Counted from the first letter of the stretch, positions 26,164-35,254 are shown. The stretch is DNA of 64,000 bases from Streptomyces sp. B21-083 (GCF_036898825.1 NZ_JARUND010000002.1:1426001-1490000), one strand, 5' to 3'. Made by a program: numbers and translations. Notes: generated by a model not told the origin, from the sequence alone.

Positions 26164-27066
26164 TCAGCCGTCCTGGGGAAGAGCCAGGGAGCGCACCTTG
26201 TCCGGGTTGCGGATGATGTACACACACTGGATACGGCCGTCCGCCACATCCATCTGGAACACGGCGTCGGGCTTGCCGCCGGCCAGGATCAGTACGGCGA
26301 AGCCGCCGTTGACCTCCAGGAAGCGGAAGGACATGTCCGCGAGGCCCTTGGCGGCGGTGCCGACGATGAAGCGGCCCACGTGGTCGGCCGACTCCAGGAT
26401 GCGGCGCGGCGCCTGTGCCAGGCCGCCGCTGTCGGCGACGAGGCAGACGTCCGGGGCGAGCAGTTCCATGAGGCCCGCGAGGTCGCCCTGTTCGGCGGCG
26501 ACCAGGAACCGTTCGGTCAGGTCGCGGCGCTGGGCCGGGTCGACCTCGTAGCGGGGGCGCCGTTCGTCGACGTGCCGGCGGGCGCGTCCGGCGAGCTGGC
26601 GCACCGCCGGCTCGGAGCGGTCGAGCATGCCGGCGATCTCCGCGAACGGGTAGCCGAACGCCTCACGGAGGACGAACACCGCCCGCTCCAGCGGCGAGAG
26701 GGACTCCATGACGACCATGACCGCGAGGGAGACGGTGTCGGCGAGCACGGCCCGCTCGGCCGCGTCCGGGACGGTGCCGGTGCCACCGGTGAGTTCGGTG
26801 ACGTACGGCTCGGGCAGCCACGGGCCGACGTACGTCTCGCCGCGCGACTTCACCTGGCGCAGGCGGTCGATGGCGAGCCGGGTCGTGACGCGCACGAGAT
26901 AGCCGCGCGGTTCGCGTACGTCGGTCCGGTCGGCGCCGGACCAGCGCAGCCACGCGTCCTGGACGACGTCCTCGGCGTCGGCCACCCGGCCGAGCATCCG
27001 GTAGGCGACGCCCATGAGGACGGGCCGGTGCTCTTCGAAGACGTCGGTCACGGTGTCGGCGGTCAC
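26164..27066 (-). CDS. ECF sigma factor, SigJ/ECF41-like with SnoaL-type tail
   Basis: This 300-residue ECF sigma factor has region 2 (VLMGVAYRMLGRVADAEDVV, then AWLRW) and region 4 (LSPLERAVFVLREAFGYPF, then EIAGMLDRSEPAVRQLAGRA). A fused SnoaL-like domain follows (FLVAAEQGDLAGLMELLAPD to the end). In the ECF41 group that tail controls sigma activity in place of a separate anti-sigma factor. GTG start at 27066. It is divergent from an alpha/beta hydrolase that may be its target. Confidence 0.92.
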   Translation of the reverse strand: MTADTVTDVFEEHRPVLMGVAYRMLGRVADAEDVVQDAWLRWSGADRTDVREPRGYLVRVTTRLAIDRLRQVKSRGETYVGPWLPEPYVTELTGGTGTVPDAAERAVLADTVSLAVMVVMESLSPLERAVFVLREAFGYPFAEIAGMLDRSEPAVRQLAGRARRHVDERRPRYEVDPAQRRDLTERFLVAAEQGDLAGLMELLAPDVCLVADSGGLAQAPRRILESADHVGRFIVGTAAKGLADMSFRFLEVNGGFAVLILAGGKPDAVFQMDVADGRIQCVYIIRNPDKVRSLALPQDG

Positions 27067-27108
27067 GACTCCATCCCAACCCGGTACCGCGGGTGATGTC
27101 CAGCGAGT

Positions 27109-27120
27109 TGTCGGCCGACA
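27109..27120. promoter_or_regulatory. Palindrome TGTCGGCCGACA between sigma and hydrolase genes
   Basis: A perfect 12-bp palindrome lies 42 bp upstream of the sigma factor start, in the 170-bp divergent spacer. It may be an operator. I could not place the TGTCACA/CGTC promoter expected for ECF41 factors with correct spacing. Confidence 0.35.
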
Positions 27121-27236
27121 CCCATTGGGGGCTACCCGCCGGTAGTAATTGCTGACAAGCTGTCTACGCCGTCTCCGTGGACCTTCACTCGGACGGTCAC
27201 GCAGATACGCAGACGCGTACGAAGAGGAGCAGCCCC

Positions 27237-28079
27237 ATGTCCGCCACCGTCGCCTTCGAGGTCCCCTCTCCGTACGGCCCGCCGACCGAGACCAGGACCG
27301 TGACCCTGTCGTACACGCGCGTGGGCGCCGGCGAACCGCTTCTGCTGCTGCATGGCATCGGGCACCACCGGCAGGCCTGGGACCCGGTGATCGACATCCT
27401 GGCCACCGAGCGCGAGGTGATCGCCGTCGATCTTCCCGGGTTCGGTGTGTCCCCGGCGCTGCCGGACGACTTCGTGCACGACCTGCCCACGATGACCGCC
27501 GTCTTCGGCGCCCTGTGCGAGGCGCTGGACCTGGACCGGCCGCATGTGGCGGGCAACTCGCTGGGCGGCCTGCTCGCCCTGGAACTCGGGCGCGAGAAGC
27601 GCGTACGGTCCGTCACCACGCTCTCCCCCGCCGGGTTCTGGTCGCAGGCGGAGCGACGGTACGCGTTCGGGGTGCTGCTCGCGATGCGGCGGGCCGCGCG
27701 GAGCATGCCGCTGCCCCTGGTCGAGCGGCTGTCACGCTCGGCGGCGGGGCGGGCCGTCCTGACGAGCAGCATCTACGCCCGTCCCGGCCGCCGTTCACCC
27801 GAGGCCGTCGTCGCCGAGACGCTCGCCCTGGCGAACGCCCAGCGGTTCACCGAGACCCTCAAGGCCGGCGCCGGCATCCGGTTCACGGACGACGTCCCGG
27901 GCATCCCGGTCACGGTCGCGTGGGGCACCCGGGACATGCTGCTCGTGCGCCGCCAGGGCATCCGCGCCAAGCGGATCATCCCCAAGGCCCGCCTGATCCG
28001 CCTCCCCGGCTGCGGCCACGTCCCGATGAACGACGACCCGGCACTGGTCGCCCGGGTGATCCTCGACGGCAGCCGCTGA
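27237..28079 (+). CDS. Alpha/beta hydrolase
   Basis: This 280-residue alpha/beta-hydrolase fold protein has the oxyanion motif LLLLHGIGHHRQAWD, nucleophile elbow AGNSLGG with Ser108, and catalytic His in LPGCGHVPMNDDP near residue 264. The substrate is unknown. The ATG at 27237 has GAAGAGGAG upstream. It is divergent from an ECF41-type sigma gene, an arrangement in which the neighbour is often the target. The reading frame of the converging transporter runs 285 bp into it. Confidence 0.9.
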   Translation: MSATVAFEVPSPYGPPTETRTVTLSYTRVGAGEPLLLLHGIGHHRQAWDPVIDILATEREVIAVDLPGFGVSPALPDDFVHDLPTMTAVFGALCEALDLDRPHVAGNSLGGLLALELGREKRVRSVTTLSPAGFWSQAERRYAFGVLLAMRRAARSMPLPLVERLSRSAAGRAVLTSSIYARPGRRSPEAVVAETLALANAQRFTETLKAGAGIRFTDDVPGIPVTVAWGTRDMLLVRRQGIRAKRIIPKARLIRLPGCGHVPMNDDPALVARVILDGSR

Positions 28080-28985
28080 CCGGCGAGGACGTACGAGAGC
28101 CGACGCGCCCGATCCCAGGACGACTCCGGCGCCGACGATGACGCTTCCGGCGGCCTGTGCGGTGCCGTAGGAGCCCGTGCCCACGAGCGGGGCGGTGCAG
28201 GCCGCGGCGACCGGGATGAGGCCGGAGAAGAGCGTGGCGCGCTCCGGCCCGATCCGTTGCAGGCCGATGTACCAGCACACGAAGCCGACGACGGTGACGG
28301 CCGCCGCCTGCCACAGCAGCGCGGCGGTCTCGGTGGTGTCGGGCACCCGCAGCCAGCCGCCGCCGTCGAGGACCACCCCGGCGAGCGCGGACTCGACGGC
28401 GGCGAGGCCGCACACGGTCGCGGACATCAGCCGGGGTCCCAGGGGCCGCACCAAAGGCACGGCGAGCATCGCGAAGCCGACCTCACCGGCCAGCGCGCAC
28501 CCGGAGAACGTGAGACCGGCGCCGTCCGTACGGCCCCACCCCTGGACCGCGAACGCGCCCACCGCGACGGTCAACGCCCCGTACAGAACGGTGCGTTGCG
28601 GCCTCCGCCGGTCCAGCAAGGGCACCAGGACCGCCACGACCGCGGGCGCGCAGCCCACGAACACCCCCGGCACCGCCGGTTCCGCGCTGTGTTCAGCGGC
28701 GATGACGGCCAGGTTGAAGCCGACCATGCCGACGGCCGCGAGCAGTGCGAGGCGGGTCCACTGGCGGGCGGTGAGCGTCCGCAGCGCAGCGGCGCCGCCC
28801 CGGCCGACCAGGGGCAGGAGCAGCAGACATGCCAGGCCGTAGCGCAGGAACTGGCCGCCCGCGTACGGGTAGAAGCCGAGGACGCTGTTGGCGGTGAAGG
28901 AGCAGCCGACGAGGACGGCGGCGAGGGCGGTGAGAAGAGCCCCGCGCGCGGGGGTGATGTCGGCAGGGTCGGGGATGGCTTTCAT
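27795..28985 (-). CDS. EamA/DMT-family transporter with antisense C-terminal extension
   Basis: The first 300 or so residues form a normal 10-helix drug/metabolite transporter with two EamA repeats (LLTALAAVLVGCSFTANSVL; LLWQAAAVTVVGFVCWYIGL, then RIGPERATLFSGLIPV). A usual protein would stop after the last helix near LGSGASALVRPRR. Here there is no stop, and the frame continues about 95 residues through the complement of the hydrolase gene, giving a hydrophilic tail rich in D, R and G. A lost stop or small frameshift at about 28080-28110 is the likely cause. The ATG is at 28985; it is divergent from the MocR gene. Confidence 0.8.
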   Translation of the reverse strand: MKAIPDPADITPARGALLTALAAVLVGCSFTANSVLGFYPYAGGQFLRYGLACLLLLPLVGRGGAAALRTLTARQWTRLALLAAVGMVGFNLAVIAAEHSAEPAVPGVFVGCAPAVVAVLVPLLDRRRPQRTVLYGALTVAVGAFAVQGWGRTDGAGLTFSGCALAGEVGFAMLAVPLVRPLGPRLMSATVCGLAAVESALAGVVLDGGGWLRVPDTTETAALLWQAAAVTVVGFVCWYIGLQRIGPERATLFSGLIPVAAACTAPLVGTGSYGTAQAAGSVIVGAGVVLGSGASALVRPRRSAAAVEDHPGDQCRVVVHRDVAAAGEADQAGLGDDPLGADALAAHEQHVPGAPRDRDRDARDVVREPDAGAGLEGLGEPLGVRQGERLGDDGLG

Positions 28986-29032
28986 GAAGGTGACGCTAGG
29001 GAGCGCGGCGGACCGGATTAAGGTCCACTTCC

Positions 29033-30461
29033 ATGACGTCATCGGGGACCAGTCCGGGCGGCCTGCCGGGCTCCGCCGCCTGGGAGTTGCTGCTCCCGGC
29101 GGTTGCCGCGCCGCCCCGCTCGCGTGGGCGTTCGCTGCAGGAGGCTTTCCGGGAAGCGGTCCGGTCGGGGCGGCTCGCACCGGGGACGCGGCTGCCGTCG
29201 AGCCGGGATCTCTCGGCCGACCTCGGGGTGTCGCGGGGGCTGGTCACGGAGGCGTACGAGCAGTTGGCCGCGGAGGGCTATCTGCGCAGTGGGCGCGGGG
29301 CCGGGACCTGGGTGGGCGGCGCCGCCCGGGCCGCCCGTCCACGCGCGCGGGACCTCGCTCCGCGCTCCCCCGGTGCCCGGGCCGACTTCCTCCCGGGCAC
29401 CCCCGACCTGTCACTGTTCCCGCGTGCCGCGTGGGCCGCCGCCCAGCGCTCGGTACTCGCGGAACTCCCCCACCACGCCCTCGGCTATCCGGATCCGCGC
29501 GGGCTGCCCCGGTTGCGAACGGCACTGTCGGAGTTGCTCGCGCGGCGCCGGGGCGTGGTCGCGGACCCGGAACGGCTGGTGGTGGTCTCCGGGGTGGCGC
29601 AGGCGACGACGCTGCTCGGCCACGTGCTCCACGCGCGCGGGAGGCGCGCCATCGGCGTCGAGGACCCGGGGAGCCCGGAACACGGCTCCCTGTACACCTC
29701 GGTCGGCCTGGACGTCGTACCGCTGCCCCTGGACGGCGAGGGCCTCGCCCCAGACGGAGTGCGGGCCTCGGGGGTACGCACGGTGGTGACCACGCCCGCC
29801 CACCAGTTCCCCTCCGGGATCGCCTACTCGGCGGGCCGCCGCGCCGAACTCCTCGACTGGGCGCGGTCGGTGGACGGGCTGGTGGTCGAGGACGACTACG
29901 ACGGGGAGTTCCGCTACGACCGCGCTCCGGTGGGCGCCCTGCAGGGGCTCGACCCCGAGCGCGTCGCCTACACGGGGTCCGTCAGCAAGTCGCTGGCGCC
30001 CGGGCTGCGGCTCGGCTGGCTCCTCGTACCGGAGTCGTTCGCCGAGGAGGTCGTCGAACGGAAGCGGACGATGGACCTGGGCCATCCCGCCCTCGACCAG
30101 GAGCTGTTCGCACGGTTCGTGGAACACGGCGACTACGACCGGCATCTGCGCCGGTGTCAGCGCGTACCGGGAGCGGCGCGACGCCCTCGTAGCGGCGCTG
30201 GAGGAGCACTTTCCCGCGGCCGAGGTGTCGGGGATCGCGGCCGGTCTGCATGTGATCGCCGCACTGCCGGAGCGGTACGGGCCGCAGGACCGGTTCCTGG
30301 AGCGGACGGCGGCGGCCGGGGTCGCGGTACGGCCGCTGTCGGACTTCGCGCACGCGCCCGTGCGGGGCGGTGGCGTACGGCTGGTGGTGGGGTACGCGCA
30401 GTTGTCGCCCGCGCGGATCCGGGAGGGGATCCGGCTGATGGCCGAGGCCCTCATTCTCTGA
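29033..30461 (+). pseudogene. MocR/PdxR-type regulator (GntR-aminotransferase), frameshifted
   Basis: The N-terminal winged HTH (LQEAFREAVRSGRLAPGTRL, DLGVSRGLVTEAYEQLAAEG) is followed by a PLP-dependent aminotransferase domain with DDYDGEFRY and Lys319 in GSVSKSLAPGLRLGW. After RRCQR the frame is lost. The expected end (YRERRDALVAALEEHFPAAE, then GLHVIAALPERYG, VRLVVGYAQLSPARI, stop at 30461) continues in another frame from TAC at 30165. A 2-nt loss from an original GTGTAC, or a 1-nt gain, near 30163 explains it. It is divergent from the DMT transporter it may have controlled. Confidence 0.85.
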
Positions 30462-31090
30462 GGGCGACTCGCACACCGGTTCCCTTGTCCCCGTTGGCAG
30501 TTGTTCAGCGAGTACTTCCCGATCCCCACGCTCAGCCCGGGCGCCTGGGAGGGCCGCGTCCGCCGAGTGCTGCACCAAGGGGCGCTGCCCGACATGTTCG
30601 CCCTCGACACACCAGCGGATTACCGGCCCGGTCCGGCCAACCGCCGATGTGCACCACATCTTGGCGCAGCAGTACCGGCCCTCACGAACCGCCTCACCGA
30701 CTTCGAACCGTTCTGGGAATTCCTGTCGGGCCCGCTGAACGCCACGGCCTTCCCCGCCAGCACACTCGACTGCCCGTTCGGTCCGAAGCGCGTCTCCGTA
30801 AAGGCGCCGACTGCGGCGAACGCCTGGCCCGTCGGCGGCTACCGAGTTTCATTCGCCAGTTCATCGGGCTTCAACCCGTTGGCGAGGCGAATCTCGTAAT
30901 GGCGGCGCGGAGTGTCGCGGTGTCGTTCCGGTGGAGCCAGATGTAGCGGCCACAGGGGCGAGGTGGGGAACGGGTGTTCCCGGCGACAGAGGGTGCCGCG
31001 TGTTCGTACGATCGGCGAATGCAGCTTCGGTAGCGGGCTCCAGCCGAGGAGCAAGTCAACAGTTCCTCGGCGAGGTCGGGGCGGACGTTC
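30462..31090. other. Degenerate intergenic stretch
   Basis: No gene is supported in this 629 bp. GC content and third-position bias fall compared with neighbours. One plus-strand open frame (30501-30899) contains RLTDFEPFWEFLSGPL but shows no coding bias and no homology that I recognise. Its place between a frameshifted regulator and a TnpB remnant suggests decayed DNA. Confidence 0.5.
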
Positions 31091-31280
31091 GTGAAGATCG
31101 GGCGGTTCGAGCCCACCAGCCAGGTGTGCTCCACCTTTCCACGACCGGGACCACAACGCCGCGATCAACGTCAAACAGGCCGCCGGACTGGCGGTATCGG
31201 CCTGCGGAGCGCCGGTAGGACCGGGACTTGTCCCGGCACAGCGCGAAGAAGCAGGAAGCCACGGAATCCCCACCCGAACC
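31091..31280 (+). pseudogene. TnpB-type (IS200/IS605) remnant
   Basis: Two pieces of a TnpB C-terminus remain. VKIGRFEPTSQVCS precedes the zinc ribbon in one frame; HDRDHNAAINVKQAAGLAVS and PAQREEAGSHGIPT, the last RuvC segment (Asp in DRDHNAA) and tail, follow in another frame. About 25 residues of the zinc ribbon, including the second CxxC, are deleted at the junction near 31139. The N-terminal two thirds are absent. It is a non-functional relic of an RNA-guided nuclease gene. Confidence 0.85.
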
Positions 31281-31311
31281 TGTGCCGAGGATTCTGGCCG
31301 TCCCTGCCGGT

Positions 31312-31437
31312 TGCTGTGCCGCTACGCCTCGGGGTCAGGTCGACGGCGGCAGCGGTGAGCTGACGGTACGGCTGCGCGAGCAGGACGGGACCGTGCTGTT
31401 CACGAAGGTGCTGCAGCCGGGGCGGGTGGGGCAGTAG
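31312..31437 (+). pseudogene. Unidentified C-terminal coding remnant
   Basis: A frame ending in VDGGSGELTVRLREQDGTVL, then FTKVLQPGRVGQ and a TAG stop at 31435-31437, has good coding bias over its last 35 codons but no sensible start. It directly follows the TnpB relic. I do not recognise the family. Confidence 0.35.
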
Positions 31438-31580
31438 GAGCACGCACGGCAGTAATCGTCCAGGAGTAAACAAAAGGGGCGGAACGCAACTTAACCCTTC
31501 GGTCACAGTCCGTTCGTGATCACGCAACACCGCTGGCGCATGGTGGCTGCATGACTCGACAGATAGCTGAGGGAACTCCT

Positions 31581-32807
31581 GTGACGGACGGCGACAACCC
31601 GGTACGCCGGTGGCGGCGAGACGTCGTCGAACTCGCCGCCCTGCTGCGCACATGGTGGGCAAGCCGCCACGGTCACGCACCGCCGGGCGCCACCGACGCG
31701 GCTACCGACACCGGCGCGAGTGTGCTGTGGCGGATGCGGACGACGGTGCGGGACCAGCCGGGATCGCTCGCCTCGCTGTGCATCGCCCTCGCCGAGCGAC
31801 GTATCGACATTCTCAGCCTCCAGACGCATCCTCTGGCCCGGGGCACGGTCGACGAGTTCCTGTTGCGCGCCCCCGGTGACCTCGCCGCCGCCGAGATCTC
31901 CGGGTCGGTGTCCCAGGCGGGCGGCCAGGGGACGTGGATCGAGCGGGCCGACGCCCACGATCTCGTCGACGCGCCGACCCGTGTCCTGGGCCTGGCCACC
32001 CGTACGGCCCTGGACGCGGCCGAACTGCCACTCGCGCTGCGCCAGTTGCTCGGACGGTGCACGATCCGTTCGCTGCCCGGCGGTGATGTGGCGGCCCGGG
32101 ACGGCGTACCGGTCGAGGGCGCTCTCGACGAGACGGACACGGTGATGCGGCTGCGCGCGCCGGAAGGCGGAGTGATCACCGTGGAGCGGCCGTATCTGCC
32201 GTTCACCCCGACCGAGTTCGCCCGGGCGCGGGCGCTGGTGGAGCTGGACGCGCGGCTCGGTCCCCGCGTCCCGCACGGCCAGGACGTGCTGACGCTGCCG
32301 CAGGGCAACGCCATCACCGTACGGCGTGCCGACGCGCGCGACCTGGACGCGGCGAAGGCGATGCACGAGCGCTGCTCGCCGCGCACCCTCTCGCTCCGCT
32401 ACCACGGCCCGATGGGCGACGCCGACCGCTACCTGGGCCACCTGCTCAGCCCGCGCTACGGCCGCACACTCGCCGTACAGACCGCGTCGGGGCGGGTGGT
32501 CGGCCTCGGCCACCTCCTCTGGGACGGCGACGAGACCGAGATCGCGCTGCTCGTCGAGGACGAGTGGCAGCGGCGCGGCGTCGGCGCCGAACTCCTGCGC
32601 CGACTGGTGTCGATGGCCCGTGAGGCGAACTGCGAGCACGTGTACGCCGTCACGCAGTCCTCCAACACCGGGATGGTCGCCGCGATGCGCGGCCTCGGCC
32701 TCCCCCTCGACTACCAGATCGAGGAGGGCACCCTCGTCATCACGGCCCGCCTGGACACGACCCCGGTCGCCGCCACTAGGCCGTACGACCACAGCACGCG
32801 GGACTGA
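31581..32807 (+). CDS. ACT-domain GNAT acetyltransferase
   Basis: This 408-residue protein has an N-terminal ACT domain (about 45-125: MRTTVRDQPGSLASLCIALA, ERRIDILSLQTHP) fused to a C-terminal GNAT domain (about 255-400: ITVRRADARDLDAAKAMHER, EDEWQRRGVGAELLRRLVSM, QSSNTGMVAAMRGLGL). In other actinomycetes, ACT-GNAT proteins are amino-acid-responsive protein lysine acetyltransferases. GTG at 31581 is chosen because GAGGGA lies 6 nt upstream; an ATG at 31551 in frame has a weaker site. Confidence 0.87.
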   Translation: MTDGDNPVRRWRRDVVELAALLRTWWASRHGHAPPGATDAATDTGASVLWRMRTTVRDQPGSLASLCIALAERRIDILSLQTHPLARGTVDEFLLRAPGDLAAAEISGSVSQAGGQGTWIERADAHDLVDAPTRVLGLATRTALDAAELPLALRQLLGRCTIRSLPGGDVAARDGVPVEGALDETDTVMRLRAPEGGVITVERPYLPFTPTEFARARALVELDARLGPRVPHGQDVLTLPQGNAITVRRADARDLDAAKAMHERCSPRTLSLRYHGPMGDADRYLGHLLSPRYGRTLAVQTASGRVVGLGHLLWDGDETEIALLVEDEWQRRGVGAELLRRLVSMAREANCEHVYAVTQSSNTGMVAAMRGLGLPLDYQIEEGTLVITARLDTTPVAATRPYDHSTRD

Positions 32808-32841
32808 TTCTTCTGTTGCGATCCCCTCTACTGATCGCTCA

Positions 32842-32878
32842 CGCGACCGGCCCGGCGGCTTCCGCCGGGCCGGTCGCG
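32842..32878 (+). terminator. Strong GC hairpin terminator
   Basis: A perfect 17-bp stem (32842-32858 with 32862-32878) has a 3-nt loop CTT and starts 34 bp after the ACT-GNAT stop. It has no T tract, as is typical in Streptomyces. Confidence 0.85.
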
Positions 32879-32933
32879 CGTTCCGGCGGGAATCGACGTG
32901 ACGTCGACCGCCGTCGCATACGAGGATGAGTGC

Positions 32934-34625
32934 ATGTCAGACATCAAGAACCCGCTGCCCCGCGAGGTCGCCGACACCTACGTCGACGACCTCATCGCCC
33001 TCGACCCGGTCACCGGTACGTACCTCGGCGTGAAGGAGAGTTCGAGCAGGCTTCCGGACACCTCGCCCGCCGGCCAGGACGCCCTGGCGGCGCTGGCGCG
33101 GACGACGCTGGCCCGGCTCGACGAGGCGGAGAAGCGGCCCGGCGCGGACAGTGACATCGAGCGGCGCTGCGGGCGGCTCCTACGCGAGCGGCTCACCGCC
33201 GAACTCGCCGTGCACGAGGCCGGCGAGGGCCTGCGCGCCGTCGGCAACATGCACACGGCCGCGCACTCGGTGCGCGAGGTGTTCACCGTGACGCCGACGG
33301 AGACGGACGAGGACTGGGCGGCGGTCGCGGAGCGGCTGCGCGCGGTCCCGGCCGCCCTGCTGGGCTACCGGGAGAGCCTGACCCTGGGCCTGGAACGCGA
33401 GCTGTACGCGGGTCCGCGCCCCACCGCCACCTTCATCGGGCAGCTCGGCGAGTGGTCCGACCTGGACGGCAAGGGCGTCGGCTGGTTCGCGGACTTCGCG
33501 TCGGCCGGCCCCGAGGCGCTGCGCACCGAGCTGGACGAGGCGGCCCGGGGAGCGGACGCGGCTGTCGTCGAACTGCGGGACTGGATGCGGGAGGTGTACG
33601 CGCCGGCCGTCGAGGGCGCGCCGAACACGGTGGGGCGTGAGCGGTACGCGCGCTGGTCGCGTTACTGGAACGGCACGGATCTGGACCTGGACGAGGCGTA
33701 CGCGTACGGCTGGGCCGAGTACCACCGGCTCCTCGGTGACATGAAGCAGGAGGCCGAGAACGTTCTGCCCGGCGCCGGGACGCCGTGGGTGGCGCTGGCC
33801 CATCTCGACGAGCACGGCAAGCACATCGAGGGCGTCGACGAGGTCCGCGAGTGGCTCCAGGGCCTGATGGACCAGGCCATCGAGGCGCTGGACGGCACGC
33901 ACTTCGAGCTCGCCGAGCGGGTGAAGAAGGTGGAGTCCCGTATCGCGCCCCCCGGCAGTGCGGCGGCGCCGTACTACATGTCCCCGTCGGAGGACTTCTC
34001 CCGTCCGGGCACCACCTGGCTGCCGACGATGGGCCAGACCCGCTTCCCCGTGTACGACCTGGTCTCGACCTGGTACCACGAGGGTGTCCCCGGCCACCAT
34101 CTCCAGCTCGCGCAGTGGGTGCACGTCGCCGAGAACCTGTCTCGCTACCAGGCCACCGTCGGCGGCGTCAGCGCCAACTGCGAGGGCTGGGCCCTGTACG
34201 CGGAACGTCTCATGGACGAGCTGGGCTATCTCACGGACGCCGAACAGCGCCTCGGCTACCTCGACGCGCAGATGATGCGGGCGGCCCGGGTCATCGTCGA
34301 CATCGGAATGCACCTGGAGCTGGAGATCCCCGCGGACTCCCCGTTCCACCCCGGTGAGCGCTGGACGCCGGAACTGGCGCAGGAGTTCTTCGGCGCCCAC
34401 AGCAGCCGTCCCGCGGACTTCGTGGAGAGCGAACTGACGCGCTATCTGACCATCCCCGGCCAGGCGATCGGCTACAAGCTGGGCGAACGGGCATGGCTGC
34501 TGGGCCGCGAGAACGCCCAGCGCCGCCACGGCGACGCCTTCGACGCGAAGGCCTGGCACATGGCCGCGCTGTCGCAGGGCTCACTGGGACTGGACGACCT
34601 GGTGGACGAGCTGTCCCGGCTCTGA
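32934..34625 (+). CDS. DUF885 family putative metallopeptidase
   Basis: This 563-residue DUF885 protein has a zinc-peptidase-like motif YHEGVPGHHLQ, with His382, Glu383 and His388. A downstream Glu417 in NCEGWALYAERL is a probable third ligand. The family is thought to be made of M3-like or carboxypeptidase-like enzymes; few members are characterised. No signal peptide is seen. The ATG at 32934 is preceded by GAGGA. It stands alone between two non-coding gaps. Confidence 0.88.
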   Translation: MSDIKNPLPREVADTYVDDLIALDPVTGTYLGVKESSSRLPDTSPAGQDALAALARTTLARLDEAEKRPGADSDIERRCGRLLRERLTAELAVHEAGEGLRAVGNMHTAAHSVREVFTVTPTETDEDWAAVAERLRAVPAALLGYRESLTLGLERELYAGPRPTATFIGQLGEWSDLDGKGVGWFADFASAGPEALRTELDEAARGADAAVVELRDWMREVYAPAVEGAPNTVGRERYARWSRYWNGTDLDLDEAYAYGWAEYHRLLGDMKQEAENVLPGAGTPWVALAHLDEHGKHIEGVDEVREWLQGLMDQAIEALDGTHFELAERVKKVESRIAPPGSAAAPYYMSPSEDFSRPGTTWLPTMGQTRFPVYDLVSTWYHEGVPGHHLQLAQWVHVAENLSRYQATVGGVSANCEGWALYAERLMDELGYLTDAEQRLGYLDAQMMRAARVIVDIGMHLELEIPADSPFHPGERWTPELAQEFFGAHSSRPADFVESELTRYLTIPGQAIGYKLGERAWLLGRENAQRRHGDAFDAKAWHMAALSQGSLGLDDLVDELSRL

Positions 34626-34759
34626 CCCGGGCCGCCGGAATCAACTCGGCGGTGGGATACGGGAGTTAAGAGGGCCGGGGGCCGGGGGTTCGGGGGTTCA
34701 CCCCGCATCCCCGGCCCCTGCCCGTACTCCTACCCGTACCCCTGCTCCCGCCCGCTCGG

Positions 34760-35254
34760 TCAGACCGACAGCCGCCGCAGCTGTACGAGGCCCACCCACG
34801 TCTCCGGTCCCGGCTCCACGTACGCCGCCCGCACCGCGTATCGTCCCGGCGCCAGCTCGACCCGCAGGTGGTCGGTCCGGTCGGTCTCCTTGCCGGGCCA
34901 GGCGGAGTCGAAGAGGAGGACGTCTCCCGGTGTCTCCCACGCCCGGTCCGGCTCCCACTCGGCCGCGGCGAGCGCTGCCGGGACGCAGGCCAGCACCTCC
35001 GCCTCGGAATCGGCGGCGCACCACCGTACGAAGGTGTCGTGCTCCGGCAGGAACGCGGTCGAGGCGGGTTCGCCGCCGAGGACGAGAGCTGTGGTGTCGC
35101 CGACGGGCACGAAGCCGATGAGGCCGTCCACTTCACAGGCCCGGTCGTAGTCCGTCGACAACTCGTCGCCGTCCGCCCCCGCCCAGAACGGCAGCACCGC
35201 TTCCGGTACCGCGATGAGCGGTCCGCCACCCGACTCCACCCACTCAACTGCCAT
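34760..35254 (-). CDS. Imm21-like immunity protein, orphan
   Basis: This 164-residue protein matches the Imm21 pattern: VEWVESGGGPLIAVPEAVL, then DYDRACEVDGLIGFVPVGD, ALVLGGEPASTAFLPEHDTF and VRWCAADSEAE. Imm21 proteins are predicted immunity factors for polymorphic toxins, but here no toxin gene is adjacent. The start is ATG at 35254, where the homology begins. It is divergent from an ATP-grasp gene with a 76-bp spacer. Confidence 0.75.
   Translation of the reverse strand: MAVEWVESGGGPLIAVPEAVLPFWAGADGDELSTDYDRACEVDGLIGFVPVGDTTALVLGGEPASTAFLPEHDTFVRWCAADSEAEVLACVPAALAAAEWEPDRAWETPGDVLLFDSAWPGKETDRTDHLRVELAPGRYAVRAAYVEPGPETWVGLVQLRRLSV

Noticed and set aside
27109..27236. ECF41 promoter upstream of the hydrolase
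   Set aside because: TGACA and CGTC elements occur, but their spacing is too short for the known consensus, so no promoter was called.
30501..30899. Plus-strand frame of 132 codons
   Set aside because: It has weak third-position GC and no recognised family, and lies in decayed DNA; not called as a gene.
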